Part shown: positions 45,385-54,034 of the stretch, in pieces
Layout: each line of letters begins with the position of its first letter
Numbering within the stretch: the stretch's first letter is position 1
DNA from: Pseudomonadota bacterium
GTDB taxonomy: Bacteria; Pseudomonadota; Gammaproteobacteria; Burkholderiales; Burkholderiaceae_C
NCBI GenBank assembly: GCA_030538605.1
Contig: JAUNTQ010000002.1
Span: forward strand, 1-64,000
Reading direction: 5' to 3'
Length of the DNA: 64,000 nucleotides
Position numbers and translations under genes: made by a program
The notes under the pieces: generated by a model
Database searches by the model: none
What the model saw: only the letters and a program-made list of their open reading frames with translations
What the model was told of the DNA's origin: nothing

Positions 45385-46170
45385 ATGACCGACGCGGCGA
45401 CAGCGCCATCCGCGCCGCCTCGCCGTTGGACGGCAGGCTGGCGGCGTGTGCTCGTCATCGTGGCCGCGCTGCTGGGCATGGCCGTCACCTTCTCGCTCGG
45501 GCGCTGGCAGCTTGCCCGCGCGGCGGAAAAGCAGGCGCTGCAAACCGCGCTGGCCGAACGCGCCCGCCTGCCCGCGCTGGATGCGGCGGCGCTGACCACA
45601 TATCTTTCCTCCCCGCCCCCTGACGAGCGCCTACACCGCCGCATCCAGCTCGGCGGCCACTGGCTGGCCGAACACACCGTGTTTCTCGACAACCGCCCCC
45701 TGCACGGCCAAAGCGGCTTCATTGTGCTCACCCCGCTGCGGCTTGAAGGCGGTGCGGGCGCGCCAGACCGCGTGGTGCTGGTGCAGCGCGGCTGGGCACC
45801 GCGCAACTTCGCCGAGCGCGAGGCGCTGCCGCCCGTGCAGACCCCCCCAGGCGCGGTGCAGATCAGCGGCCGCCTGGCAGAGCGCGTGCCCGCGGCCTTT
45901 GCCCTTGGGCAGGAAGGCGGCGGGCACATCCGGCAGAATCTCGACCTGCCCGGTTTTCGCAGCGAAACCGGCCTGCCGCTGGCGGGCCTGGTGGTGGTGC
46001 AAACCGGCGAGCCCTCCGATGGCCTGCGGCGCGACTGGCCCGCCCCCGACACAGGCATCGAAAAACACTACGGTTACGCCTTCCAGTGGTTTGGCCTGTG
46101 CGCCCTCATGGGGCTGCTTTTCGTCTGGTTTCAAGTTGTCCAACCCCTTCAAGAATCCTCCCGCCGCTGA
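45385..46170 (+). CDS. SURF1 family oxidase assembly protein
   Basis: 261-residue SURF1 protein with a membrane helix at each end (VLVIVAALLGMAVTFSLGRW and YAFQWFGLCALMGLLFVWFQ) and a periplasmic middle. Family residues: FLDNRPLHGQSGFIVLTPLR, VVLVQRGWAPRNFAER and KHYGYAFQWFG. SURF1 binds heme a and assists its insertion into subunit I. The next gene starts 1 base after its stop. Confidence 0.93.
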   Translation: MTDAATAPSAPPRRWTAGWRRVLVIVAALLGMAVTFSLGRWQLARAAEKQALQTALAERARLPALDAAALTTYLSSPPPDERLHRRIQLGGHWLAEHTVFLDNRPLHGQSGFIVLTPLRLEGGAGAPDRVVLVQRGWAPRNFAEREALPPVQTPPGAVQISGRLAERVPAAFALGQEGGGHIRQNLDLPGFRSETGLPLAGLVVVQTGEPSDGLRRDWPAPDTGIEKHYGYAFQWFGLCALMGLLFVWFQVVQPLQESSRR

Positions 46171-46171
46171 C

Positions 46172-46849
46172 ATGCCCGCGCGCGACCAGCCTCTGGGCCT
46201 GACGGTGCACGACATCCCATCGCCCACCGGCGCGCTGGCGCAAGACGCCCGCCGCACGCGCGTGGGCCGCTGGAAGATGCTGGCCCTGGCCCTGGTGTGC
46301 GCCGCGCCCGTCATCGCTTCCTATTTCAGCTATTACGTCGTGCGCCCTGAGGGGCGCAGCGTCTTCGGCACCCTCATCGACGCGCAACCCCCGCTGCCCC
46401 AGGCCGCCGCCACCGACCTCAACGGTCAGCCCTTCGATCTGAACAGCCTCAAGGGCCAGTGGCTGCTCGTCAGCGTGGGCGGCGGCGCGTGCGACGCTCA
46501 CTGCGAGCGCAACCTCTATCTGCAACGCCAGCTGCGCGAAGCCCTGGGCAAGGACAAGGACCGGCTCGACTGGGTCTGGCTGGTGAGCGACAGCACCCGC
46601 GTGCCCGACAGCCTGCGCCCCGCGCTGGGCCGCGCCACCGTGGTGCGCGTGCCCGCCGACACGCTCGGCCAGTGGCTCGCGCCCGAGCCGGGCCATACGC
46701 TGGGCGAGCACCTGTACGTGGTCGATCCGGAGGGCCGCTGGATGATGCGCTTCCCGCCCGCGCTGGACGATGCGGGCGCAGGCCGTGCCCGGCGCGATCT
46801 GACGCGGCTCATGCGCGCGTCGGCGAGCTGGGATCAGGCGGGGAGATGA
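46172..46849 (+). CDS. SCO/thioredoxin-like protein of the oxidase cluster
   Basis: 225 residues, usually annotated only as a hypothetical protein in such clusters. One N-terminal membrane helix (MLALALVCAAPVIASYFSYY) is followed by a periplasmic thioredoxin-like domain: TDLNGQPFDLNSLKGQWLLV, then CDAHC near residue 107, a CxxxC motif as in SCO proteins, and HTLGEHLYVVDPEGRWMMRF, where a His could complete a copper site. The order helix-CxxxC-His matches SCO, so copper delivery or thiol reduction for the oxidase is plausible but inferred. The gene follows SURF1 directly. Confidence 0.75.
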   Translation: MPARDQPLGLTVHDIPSPTGALAQDARRTRVGRWKMLALALVCAAPVIASYFSYYVVRPEGRSVFGTLIDAQPPLPQAAATDLNGQPFDLNSLKGQWLLVSVGGGACDAHCERNLYLQRQLREALGKDKDRLDWVWLVSDSTRVPDSLRPALGRATVVRVPADTLGQWLAPEPGHTLGEHLYVVDPEGRWMMRFPPALDDAGAGRARRDLTRLMRASASWDQAGR

Positions 46850-47345
46850 GCGCCTTGCTGAGTGGCTCTGCATCCGTAGGGCGGAACCCCGAAGGGATTC
46901 CGCCAAGGCTGCGTTTGTTCTTGTGCGGTGAGGCGATGGATGCGTCGCTGGCCGGGATGTGCGCCCGGCAGCGCAGTCACTTTCTTTTGCGCCGCCGACG
47001 ACAAGTAACCCAAGAAAAGGCGGCCCCACTGGCCGTGTCCCTTCGCTGTGCTGCGGGCAACCTGCGATGCTCGGTCATGGGGCGGCGCTGCAGAACTCGC
47101 TTTGTTCGCTGCGCTCTCGCCGCTCAGACAACTGCAGCGAGTCAGTTCACGAAGTGCGCATGCTGCGCTGCGCACCCGCCCCACGCCCTGCGCTTCTCGG
47201 CACGGCCAGAGGGGTTCCTCGCTCGGGCCATCGCTTCGCTCGGCCTGGGGTCTTGCGCCCTCTCCCTCTCCCTCTGGGAGAGGGCAGGGGTGAGGGCGAA
47301 CCACCGTCGTTTCACTCTGCGGCTGCCATCGCTGTCAATCAACAT
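46850..47345. other. decayed repeat-rich intergenic region
   Basis: No gene supported. GGCGGAA-CCCC-GAAG-GGATTCCGCC hairpin at 46880-46904; a C/G-rich CCCTCTCCCTCTGGGAGAGG unit at about 47258; open frames on both strands here read like low-complexity fragments that recur in hypothetical proteins of unrelated bacteria. It splits the oxidase cluster in two. Confidence 0.55.
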
Positions 47346-47507
47346 AGTGTCGTGTCACACCTCAAATGTCGGATGGACGTGCCGTCATCGCCGCCCGTGG
47401 CAAGGCGCTGATCGCCGCCAATACAGTCGGTATTGGCAAGAGCAGCAACGCAGCCACGGGCGGCGAGGGCGGTGCGAACACCGGCATTTGAGGTGTGACG
47501 CGACACT
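47346..47507. repeat. 162-bp element with long terminal inverted repeats
   Basis: Ends AGTGTCGTGTCACACCTCAA and TTGAGGTGTGACGCGACACT are inverted copies (one mismatch). Inside, CCGCCCGTGGC pairs with GCCACGGGCGG and CCAATAC with GTATTGG, so almost the whole element can fold into one hairpin. No coding capacity. It resembles a non-autonomous MITE. Confidence 0.75.
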
Positions 47508-47508
47508 A

Positions 47509-47589
47509 GTAGGCTGGGTAGAGCGAAAGCGAAACCCAGCGTTCTCGCGAGCCGGTTTGCCGGGTTTCGCTTCGCTCTACCCAGCCTAC
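47509..47589. repeat. inverted repeat with GTAGGCTGGGTAGAGCG ends
   Basis: GTAGGCTGGGTAGAGCGAAA pairs with TTCGCTCTACCCAGCCTAC around a short GC loop. It directly abuts the preceding element, and lies about 70 bases upstream of ctaA. Confidence 0.8.
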
Positions 47590-47657
47590 AAGGATGGGCG
47601 CATGCACAAGCCCGCTGGCCTGGCCCGCGTGGCAAGCTTCGGGCGGGTGGTGACACC

Positions 47658-48965
47658 ATGACCGAGCAAGCCCTGTACGACTTCTCGCCCGTGCTGCGCC
47701 TGATGGGCATGGGGGTGCTGGTGGCGCTGCTGCCGCTGGCCTGGTGGTGGCTGCGCGGGCGCGGGCAGCCGCCGGCGCGGCGGCTGGCGGGGCTGACGTT
47801 GCTCACGCTGTTTCTCACGTTCGATCTGGTGCTGTTCGGCGCTTTCACGCGGCTGACCGACTCGGGCCTGGGCTGCCCCGACTGGCCCGGCTGCTACGGC
47901 AAGGCCAGCCCGGTGGGCGCGCGCGAGCACATTGCCGCCGCGCAGGCGGCCATGCCGACCGGCCCGGTCACCCACGGCAAGGCGTGGGTGGAGATGGTTC
48001 ACCGCTACCTGGCCACGGGCGTGGGCGTGCTCATCATCGTGCTGGCCGCGGCCACCTGGCTGCAATGGCGGCGGGCGCAGCGTGCCGGGGTGGCGGGGCG
48101 CGTGCAGTCACCGATGGGCGAACGCGTGCTCAGCCCCTGGTGGCCCTTGCTCACGCTGGTGTGGGTGTGCGCGCAGGGCGCGTTTGGTGCGCTCACGGTG
48201 ACGATGAAGCTCTTTCCCGCCATCGTCACGCTGCACCTGCTGGGCGGCGTGGGCCTGCTGGTGCTGCTGGCCGTGCAGGCCGAGCGCTATGCCCAGGCGG
48301 CGGGCGCGCGCGTGCAGGGGCTTGCGCCGGGGCTGCGTGCGCTGCTGTGGGCTGCTGCCGTCATGGTGGGCGTGCAGATTGCGCTGGGCGGCTGGGTCAG
48401 CACCAACTACGCGGTGCTGGTGTGCGACACCTTTCCGCGTTGCCAAGGCAGCTGGTGGCCGGCGATGGACTTTGCGCAGGGCTTCGAGCTGTGGCGTCCG
48501 CTGGGCATGTCGGCAGACGGCACGCCGCTGGCCTTCGTGGCGCTCACGGCCATTCACTACACGCACCGCCTCTTTGCCTACGCCGTGCTCGCCGTGCTGG
48601 CGTTGCTGGTCTGGCGGCTGCACCGCGCGGGGCAGCTGGCCGCGCAGCGCCGCTGGGTGGCGGCGCTGGCCGTGCTGCAACTGCTCACGGGCTTGTCCAA
48701 CGTGGTGCTGGGCTGGCCGCTGCTGGCGGCCGTGCTGCACACCGGCGGCGCAGCGGCGCTGATGGCGGTGCTGGCCTGGGCCTTGGGAGCGAGTGGGCTC
48801 CCCCCTGAGCCGCCTTCGGCGTCTTCCCCCCTGAGGGGGGACGCGCCCGATGACCGGGGAGACCCCGGCCATGGGCACCCGCGCATGGCCTGCTCCGCGG
48901 CCTTCGGTTCTCGCGTGTGGCGCGCGTTGCAGCTGGCGCGCCCGCGCCGTGGAGCGTTGGCATGA
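47658..48965 (+). CDS. ctaA: heme A synthase (COX15/CtaA)
   Basis: 435-residue membrane enzyme that oxidises heme O to heme A. About eight hydrophobic segments; heme-binding His are in [34 protein letters not shown] and [12 protein letters not shown]. The family's first Cys block is [14 protein letters not shown], and the second is [14 protein letters not shown]. The last ~58 residues (from [20 protein letters not shown]) are not part of the family and come from a repeat. The stop overlaps the ctaB start by 4 bases. Confidence 0.94.
   Translation: MTEQALYDFSPVLRLMGMGVLVALLPLAWWWLRGRGQPPARRLAGLTLLTLFLTFDLVLFGAFTRLTDSGLGCPDWPGCYGKASPVGAREHIAAAQAAMPTGPVTHGKAWVEMVHRYLATGVGVLIIVLAAATWLQWRRAQRAGVAGRVQSPMGERVLSPWWPLLTLVWVCAQGAFGALTVTMKLFPAIVTLHLLGGVGLLVLLAVQAERYAQAAGARVQGLAPGLRALLWAAAVMVGVQIALGGWVSTNYAVLVCDTFPRCQGSWWPAMDFAQGFELWRPLGMSADGTPLAFVALTAIHYTHRLFAYAVLAVLALLVWRLHRAGQLAAQRRWVAALAVLQLLTGLSNVVLGWPLLAAVLHTGGAAALMAVLAWALGASGLPPEPPSASSPLRGDAPDDRGDPGHGHPRMACSAAFGSRVWRALQLARPRRGALA
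48790..48960 (+). repeat. GC-rich repeat forming the ctaA C-terminal tail
   Basis: Contains TCCCCCCTGAGGGGGGACGC and GACCGGGGAGACCCCGGCC palindromes. A related CCCCCCGAGGGGGCG stretch lies inside the permease gene at 62650. Here it encodes the last ~58 residues of CtaA up to the ctaB start. Confidence 0.6.
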
Positions 48966-49858
48966 GCGCTGCGCCCTTGCCTGCCATGCCCGTCTGGCGC
49001 CAGTACTACGTGCTGACCAAGCCGCGCGTGGTGCAGCTCATCGTGTTTTGCGCCTTCATCGGGATGGTGCTGGCGGTGCCGGGCTTGCCGCGTGCGGCCG
49101 ATGTGGGGCGCATGGCGCTGGCTTGCGCGGGCATCTGGCTGGTGGCCGCTGCCGCTGCCGCCTTCAACTGCCTGGTGGAAAAATCCATCGACGCCCGCAT
49201 GAAACGCACCGCCTGGCGGCCCACCGCGCGCGGCGAGCTGAGCGACGGCCAGGCGCTGGCGTTCTCGGCCCTGCTGTGCGCGGCGGGGTCGGCCCTGCTG
49301 TATGTGGCGGTCAACCCGCTCACCATGTGGCTCACCTTTGCCACTTTCGTGGGCTATGCGGTGATCTACACCGTCATCCTCAAGCCGCTCACGCCGCAGA
49401 ACATCGTCATCGGCGGCGCGTCGGGGGCCATGCCGCCGGTGCTGGGCTGGGCGGCCATGCGCGGCGAGGTGGGGCCCGAGGCGCTGATCCTGTTTCTCAT
49501 CATCTTCCTGTGGACGCCGCCGCACTTCTGGGCGCTGGCGCTGTACCGCGTGGAGGACTACCGCAAGAGCGGCCTGCCGATGCTGCCCGTCACACACGGC
49601 AACGAATTCACACGCCTTCAGGTGCTGCTTTACACCATCATCCTGCTGGCCGCGTGCCTGCTGCCCTTCATCTACCGCATGAGCGGCTGGGTCTATCTGG
49701 TGGCGGCGCTGGCGCTCAATGCCGGGTTCATCTGGCACGCTTTCAAGCTCTGGCGCCACTACTCCGACGCGCTGGCGCGCAAGACCTTCCGTTTCTCGCT
49801 CATTCACCTGTCGCTGCTGTTCGCGGCGCTGCTGCTTGACCATTACCTGCCTTTGTAG
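48962..49858 (+). CDS. ctaB: protoheme IX farnesyltransferase
   Basis: 298-residue UbiA-type prenyltransferase that converts heme B to heme O, the step before CtaA. The Asp-rich motif is [20 protein letters not shown], the second site [20 protein letters not shown]. Nine or so membrane helices. I chose ATG 48962, whose ATGA overlap with ctaA fixes the start. Confidence 0.96.
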   Translation: MSAAPLPAMPVWRQYYVLTKPRVVQLIVFCAFIGMVLAVPGLPRAADVGRMALACAGIWLVAAAAAAFNCLVEKSIDARMKRTAWRPTARGELSDGQALAFSALLCAAGSALLYVAVNPLTMWLTFATFVGYAVIYTVILKPLTPQNIVIGGASGAMPPVLGWAAMRGEVGPEALILFLIIFLWTPPHFWALALYRVEDYRKSGLPMLPVTHGNEFTRLQVLLYTIILLAACLLPFIYRMSGWVYLVAALALNAGFIWHAFKLWRHYSDALARKTFRFSLIHLSLLFAALLLDHYLPL

Positions 49859-49867
49859 GATCTGTCC

Positions 49868-50458
49868 ATGCTCCGCCGCCACGCTGTTCAAACCCTCTCG
49901 CTCGGCGCGCTGGCGCTGCTGGGTGCCTGCACGCCCGACAAGCCGCAGTTCCGCGCGCTCGACATCACCGGTGCCGATTACGCCAAGGACTTTTCGCTCA
50001 TCGACTTCAACGGCCAGCCGCGCACCCTGGCCGATTTCAGGGGCAAGGTGGTGGTGGTGTTCTTCGGCTTCACGCAATGCCCCGACGTGTGCCCCACCAC
50101 CATGGCCGAGATGGCGCGCGTCAAGCAGCTGCTGGACGGCGATGGCGACCGGCTGCAAGTGCTGTTCATCAGCATCGACCCCGAGCGCGACACGCCCGAG
50201 GTGCTGCGCGAATACATGGGCGCGTTCGACCCCGGCTTTCTGGGCCTGTATGCCGAATCGCCCGAGGCACTGGCCGCGCTGGCGAAGGACTTCAAGGTCT
50301 ACTACAAGAAAGTGCCCGGCAGCACCCCCGAGACCTACAGCATGGACCACACCGCCGCCAGCTACGCGTTCGACCCGCAAGGGCGGCTGCGGTTGTACAT
50401 GCGTTATGGCAGCACGCCCGAGCACATGGCCGATGACGTGCGGCTGCTGTTGAAATGA
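49868..50458 (+). CDS. SCO1/SenC family copper chaperone
   Basis: 196-residue lipoprotein-type SCO protein. LGALALLGAC is a lipobox signal, with Cys ~21 as the lipid site. The copper site is CPDVCP near residue 75 with the distal His in SMDHTAASYAFDP. It delivers copper to the CuA site of subunit II. It starts 9 bases after ctaB and is the end of the heme A/copper operon. Confidence 0.94.
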   Translation: MLRRHAVQTLSLGALALLGACTPDKPQFRALDITGADYAKDFSLIDFNGQPRTLADFRGKVVVVFFGFTQCPDVCPTTMAEMARVKQLLDGDGDRLQVLFISIDPERDTPEVLREYMGAFDPGFLGLYAESPEALAALAKDFKVYYKKVPGSTPETYSMDHTAASYAFDPQGRLRLYMRYGSTPEHMADDVRLLLK

Positions 50459-50471
50459 CTTCGCTTCGCTC

Positions 50472-50587
50472 AATGACTGGCGCTGGCGCGCCATGACGAA
50501 TGACAAAAAGCGCTGTGCGGGCTGATGCGGTGGGTCATTTGTCATGCGCTCGCCAGAGCGCAGTCATTCGTCATTCGTCATTCGCCA
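50472..50587. repeat. repeats of GTCATTCGTCATT and its inverse
   Basis: AATGACTGGCGCTGGCGCGC, CATGACGAATGAC, then the inverse CAGTCATTCGTCATTCGTCA form an imperfect inverted repeat between SCO and the Bug gene, which are convergent. Related sequence flanks the 35905 element. Confidence 0.6.
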
Positions 50588-50602
50588 TGACCGCCGCTGC
50601 CG

Positions 50603-51598
50603 TCACTCCGCCTTGATGCCCTGCGCCCGGATGATGCCGCCTAGCACGCGCGTGTCGCTCTGAATGCGCAGGGCCAGCGCCTCGGGCGACGAGCCCACGG
50701 CTTGCCAGCCTTGCTGAAACAGGCGCTGGCGCATCTCTGGCGTGCGCACGATGGCGTTCACGGCGGTGGCCAGTTTGTCGATGTGGGCCTTGGGCATGCT
50801 GGCGGGGGCGGCCACGGCGTTCCACATTTCGAGGTTGACGTCTTTCACCCCCGCATCGGCCAGGCTGGGCAAATCGGGCACCAGCGTGCTGCGCCCGCTG
50901 GATGTGACGCCGATGCCGCGCAGCTTGCCCGCCTTGATCTGCGCATTGGCCAGCGCGGGCGGCAGCATCGACAGCTGCAGGTCGCCCCCCACGATGGCGT
51001 TGAACACCTGCGGGTAACCGGGGTAGGGCACATGCACCGGCGCGATGCCCGAGCGGCTTTTCAGCAGCTCCATGCCGATGTGGCCCACGGTGCCCACGCC
51101 GGGCGAGCCGTAGCTCCAGCGGTTGCCTGCGGCGCGCGCGGCATCGAAGAATGATTTCGCGTCGCCCCCCGCCGCACCCGCCGGCGCCACCAGCACCAGC
51201 GGTGCCACGCCCACCAGGCTCACCGGGGCCAGTTCGGTCAGGGGGTCGTAGCGCACGGCGGGGTTGATGAGCTTGGCGATGGTCATGTTGCCGTTGATCA
51301 TCAGCCCGATGGTGTGGCCGTCGGTGGCCTTGGCCACCGCATCGGCGCCGATGTTGCCGCCCGCGCCCACGCGGTTGTCCACCACCACCGGCTGGCCCAG
51401 CGCCTTTTCCAGCGGCTCGGCCAGCGCACGCGCGGTCAGGTCAGGCGAGGAGCCGGCCGGAAAACCCACCACGATGCGCAGCGGGCGCGTGGGCCAGTCG
51501 CCCCCTTGTGTCTGTGCCTGCGCAAGGCCCGCAGCGCCCAGGGCAAGTGCGGCGGTGGCGGTCAGCAGGCGGCGGCGGGCGAGAAGAGGTGAAGACAT
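50603..51598 (-). CDS. Bug-family tripartite tricarboxylate transporter substrate-binding protein
   Basis: 331-residue periplasmic receptor of the Bug family, abundant in Burkholderiales. Signal peptide ends near AAGLAQAQ. WPTRPLRIVVGFPAGSSPDL is the family N-terminus, VVDNRVGAGGNIGADAVAKA the ligand-pocket block. No TctAB membrane genes lie nearby, which is usual for orphan Bug receptors; the ligand is unknown. Confidence 0.93.
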   Translation of the reverse strand: MSSPLLARRRLLTATAALALGAAGLAQAQTQGGDWPTRPLRIVVGFPAGSSPDLTARALAEPLEKALGQPVVVDNRVGAGGNIGADAVAKATDGHTIGLMINGNMTIAKLINPAVRYDPLTELAPVSLVGVAPLVLVAPAGAAGGDAKSFFDAARAAGNRWSYGSPGVGTVGHIGMELLKSRSGIAPVHVPYPGYPQVFNAIVGGDLQLSMLPPALANAQIKAGKLRGIGVTSSGRSTLVPDLPSLADAGVKDVNLEMWNAVAAPASMPKAHIDKLATAVNAIVRTPEMRQRLFQQGWQAVGSSPEALALRIQSDTRVLGGIIRAQGIKAE

Positions 51599-51631
51599 GG
51601 CGCTCAGGTTTGTGAAGTGAAAGCAGGTTTA

Positions 51632-51730
51632 TGAAAACAGGAGCTGCTTGCGCACGTTATAAAACAATTTCAGATACAAAGTATGCTGAAAATGAACAAT
51701 AACGTGCGCAAGTAGCTCCTGTTTTCTTTT
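51632..51730. repeat. AGCTGCTTGCG hairpin, copy G
   Basis: AAAACAGGAGCTGCTTGCGC pairs with GCGCAAGTAGCTCCTGTTTT. It lies between the start of the Bug gene and the 3' end of rpoH, both on the minus strand, so here it is downstream of rpoH and within the Bug upstream region. Confidence 0.92.
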
Positions 51731-51786
51731 TGGCGTATCGCACCCAGACAGGCGCAAGGCGCAGATTATCGGGCCTGCTGCACCAT

Positions 51787-51812
51787 GAAAAAACCCGGCC
51801 AAAGGCCGGGTT
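51787..51812 (-). terminator. rho-independent terminator of rpoH
   Basis: AACCCGGCC-AAA-GGCCGGGTT stem followed on the minus strand by TTTTTTC, about 30 bases after the rpoH stop. Confidence 0.88.
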
Positions 51813-51842
51813 CGAGAGGGGAGTGCCAGGCGCTGCCGCGCA

Positions 51843-52784
51843 TCAGGCGTAGTCGGCCAGCGCCGCCTTCATCTTCTTCATCGCCGCCACCTCGATCTGG
51901 CGGATGCGCTCGGCGCTCACGCCGTATTCGGCGGCCAGCTCGTGCAGCGTCATGCCGCCCGAGCCATCGTCGTTCACGTTCAGCCAGCGCTCGGTCACGA
52001 TGCGGCGGCTGCGCTCGTCCAGCCCGCGCAGCGCGGTCGCGATGCCTTCGGTGGCCAGCACGTCGCGCTGGGCCGATTCGAGCATGGCCGTGGGCTCGTG
52101 CCCCGCGTCCGACAGCCAGGCAATCGGCCCAAAGGCGTGTTCGCCATCGTCCGAAGGTGCCGGATCCAGCAGCACGTCGCCGCCCGACAGGCGCGTCTCC
52201 ATCTCGCGTACTTCCTCGGGCTTGACGCCCAGATCGCGCGCCACCACACCGATCTGCGCATCGGTCAGCACGTCGCGGTGGGTGATGTCGGCCTCGGCGT
52301 CTTCGGCCTTGAAGCCCTGCTTCATCGAGCGCAGGTTGAAAAACAGCTTGCGCTGCGCCTTGGTGGTGGCCACCTTCACCAGGCGCCAGTTTTTCAGGAT
52401 GTACTCGTGGATCTCCGCCTTGATCCAGTGCAGCGCGTAGCTCACCAGGCGCACGCCCTGGTCGGGGTCGAAGCGCTTGACGGCCTTCATCAGGCCCACG
52501 TTGCCTTCTTGAATGAGGTCGGCATGCGGCAGGCCGTAGCCCAGGTACTGGCGCGAGGTGCTGACCACCAGGCGCAGGTGCGACAGCACCAGCTTGCCCG
52601 CAGCGTCCAGGCTGCCGGTGTCGCGCAGGTCACGCGCGAAGGTCTGCTCCTCCTCGTGCGTGAGCATGGGCAGGCGGTTGACGGCGGTGATGTAGGCGTC
52701 CAGGTTGCCCAGCGGCGGCACGACAGCCCACGGATTGGCCAGCGCCACGGCGTTCGCGGAGGGGCTTGAAACCGGTCGGGTCAT
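51843..52784 (-). CDS. rpoH: RNA polymerase heat-shock sigma factor RpoH
   Basis: 313-residue sigma-32. Region 2 includes GYGLPHADLIQEGNVGLMKA and VRLVSYALHWIKAEIHEYIL; the RpoH-box-like segment is KLFFNLRSMKQGF; region 4 ends EYGVSAERIRQIEVAAMKKM. ATG 52784 (MTRPVSSP) is chosen because AAAGGA lies about 10 bases upstream; ATGs at 52802 and 52823 precede that site. The promoter overlaps a perfect CIRCE operator, so HrcA control is expected on top of the usual heat-shock regulation. Confidence 0.95.
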   Translation of the reverse strand: MTRPVSSPSANAVALANPWAVVPPLGNLDAYITAVNRLPMLTHEEEQTFARDLRDTGSLDAAGKLVLSHLRLVVSTSRQYLGYGLPHADLIQEGNVGLMKAVKRFDPDQGVRLVSYALHWIKAEIHEYILKNWRLVKVATTKAQRKLFFNLRSMKQGFKAEDAEADITHRDVLTDAQIGVVARDLGVKPEEVREMETRLSGGDVLLDPAPSDDGEHAFGPIAWLSDAGHEPTAMLESAQRDVLATEGIATALRGLDERSRRIVTERWLNVNDDGSGGMTLHELAAEYGVSAERIRQIEVAAMKKMKAALADYA

Positions 52785-52816
52785 CGTTGAATGTCCTTTC
52801 ATGTTGGTCGGGTATT

Positions 52817-52843
52817 TTAGCACTCTCTTGTGATGAGTGCTAA
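52817..52843 (-). promoter_or_regulatory. CIRCE operator overlapping the rpoH promoter
   Basis: TTAGCACTC-N9-GAGTGCTAA, a perfect match to the CIRCE consensus bound by HrcA. On the minus strand a TTAGCA (-35 like) and TAAAAT (-10 like) are spaced by 18 bases and lie in and just after the element, so HrcA binding would block the polymerase. It is about 30 bases upstream of the rpoH start. Confidence 0.9.
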
Positions 52844-53016
52844 GGGCAAAAAGTTCACGCCATCCGCACGCGGCTATGCGTACCGGTGATTATGCGAAGC
52901 CGTGTGACCGCCGCATGCAGGCCCATGACTCGCGGCGATTGGGGGCGTCGTCCCACACGCGGGCGGCGGCTGGGGCGGGAGACTGTTTGCATATACATAT
53001 CCCACAGGAGACCGCC

Positions 53017-53268
53017 ATGAGTGCCAACCGCAAGCCCAAGCCCGTCGTATCGCCCGACCAGACCACGCTGGACGTGAGCGAGGGCGACGCCCGCCCCACC
53101 CACGCCCTGCCGCATGAGCGCGGCCAGGTGCCGGACGGCCAGGCCCCCGCCGCCGGGCAGGACGACACCGAGCGCGCCCACAAGGCCTACGACGACGCCC
53201 GCCGCAACCGGCCCGACACCTCCAGCGCGCCGCAGTTGCAGCGCCCGCCCGAAGGGCGTGACGATTGA
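53017..53268 (+). CDS. small hydrophilic hypothetical protein
   Basis: 83 residues, MSANRKPKPVVSPDQTTLDV onward, rich in Asp, Pro, Arg and Ala and probably disordered. No family recognised. A strong AGGAG ribosome site lies about 6 bases ahead of the ATG, which supports real expression. It lies divergent from rpoH; CATATACATA just upstream may be part of its promoter. Confidence 0.65.
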   Translation: MSANRKPKPVVSPDQTTLDVSEGDARPTHALPHERGQVPDGQAPAAGQDDTERAHKAYDDARRNRPDTSSAPQLQRPPEGRDD

Positions 53269-53388
53269 GCGGCGCGCCTCGGAGGGCGTCGGATGCACCC
53301 TCTCAGGGTAAGCCATGCTGCCCGAGCGCGCATGCCGTCCCTAGAATGCGCTGCACCGCAGCATCCGCCTGGATTTTCTGGCCGTTTC

Positions 53389-53970
53389 ATGTCCCGCACC
53401 CGCGCTTCCACCGCCCGCCCGCAGGCGTCAACCCCAGGCGATGCGTCTGCCCGTGGCGATGCGCGCCGCGTCATCAAGAAATACCCCAACCGCCGGCTGT
53501 ACGACACGGCCAGCTCCAGCTACATCACGCTGGCGCAGGTGCGCGCGCTGGTCATGGCGCGCGAAGCCTTCGTGGTGCGCGACGCCAAGAGCGGCGAAGA
53601 CCTGACGCGCAGCATCCTGCTGCAAATCATCCTGGAAGAAGAAGCCGGCGGCGCACCCATGTTCAGCGAAGCGGTGCTGGAGGGCATCATCCGCTTCTAC
53701 GGCCACGCGCTGCAAGGCTTCATGGGCAACTACCTGGAGAAGAACATGCAGGCGCTGGTGGACATCCAGGCCCGCATGGCCGAGCAGTCCAAGGGCTTCA
53801 CGCCCGAGATGTGGATGCAGTTCATGCACATGCAGTCGCCCATCATGCAAGGCGTGCTGGGCAACTACCTGGAGCAGTCCAAAGCCATGTTCCTGCAAAT
53901 GCAGGATCAGATGAACAAGCAGACCGAGCAGGTGTGGGGCGCGCTCGGGGTGAAAAAGCCCTCTGCTTGA
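53389..53970 (+). CDS. phaR: polyhydroxyalkanoate synthesis repressor PhaR
   Basis: 193-residue regulator of PHA storage that binds both DNA and PHA granules. The N-terminal DNA-binding domain is [20 protein letters not shown] and the C-terminal part, with [20 protein letters not shown] and [20 protein letters not shown], is the helical PHB-associated domain. ATG 53389 is preferred; ATG 53293 would add 32 residues without homology. No phasin or PHA synthase gene lies in the window. Confidence 0.94.
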   Translation: MSRTRASTARPQASTPGDASARGDARRVIKKYPNRRLYDTASSSYITLAQVRALVMAREAFVVRDAKSGEDLTRSILLQIILEEEAGGAPMFSEAVLEGIIRFYGHALQGFMGNYLEKNMQALVDIQARMAEQSKGFTPEMWMQFMHMQSPIMQGVLGNYLEQSKAMFLQMQDQMNKQTEQVWGALGVKKPSA

Positions 53971-54034
53971 CGCCTTTTGCCCCCGGCGGGCCAACGCCGC
54001 AGCGCACGCGCGCCTGGCTGCGACAATGCGCCCC

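Noticed and set aside
46459..47661. 400-residue open frame through the oxidase gap
   Set aside because: It overlaps the SCO-like gene in another frame and runs through repeat sequence; low-complexity reading.
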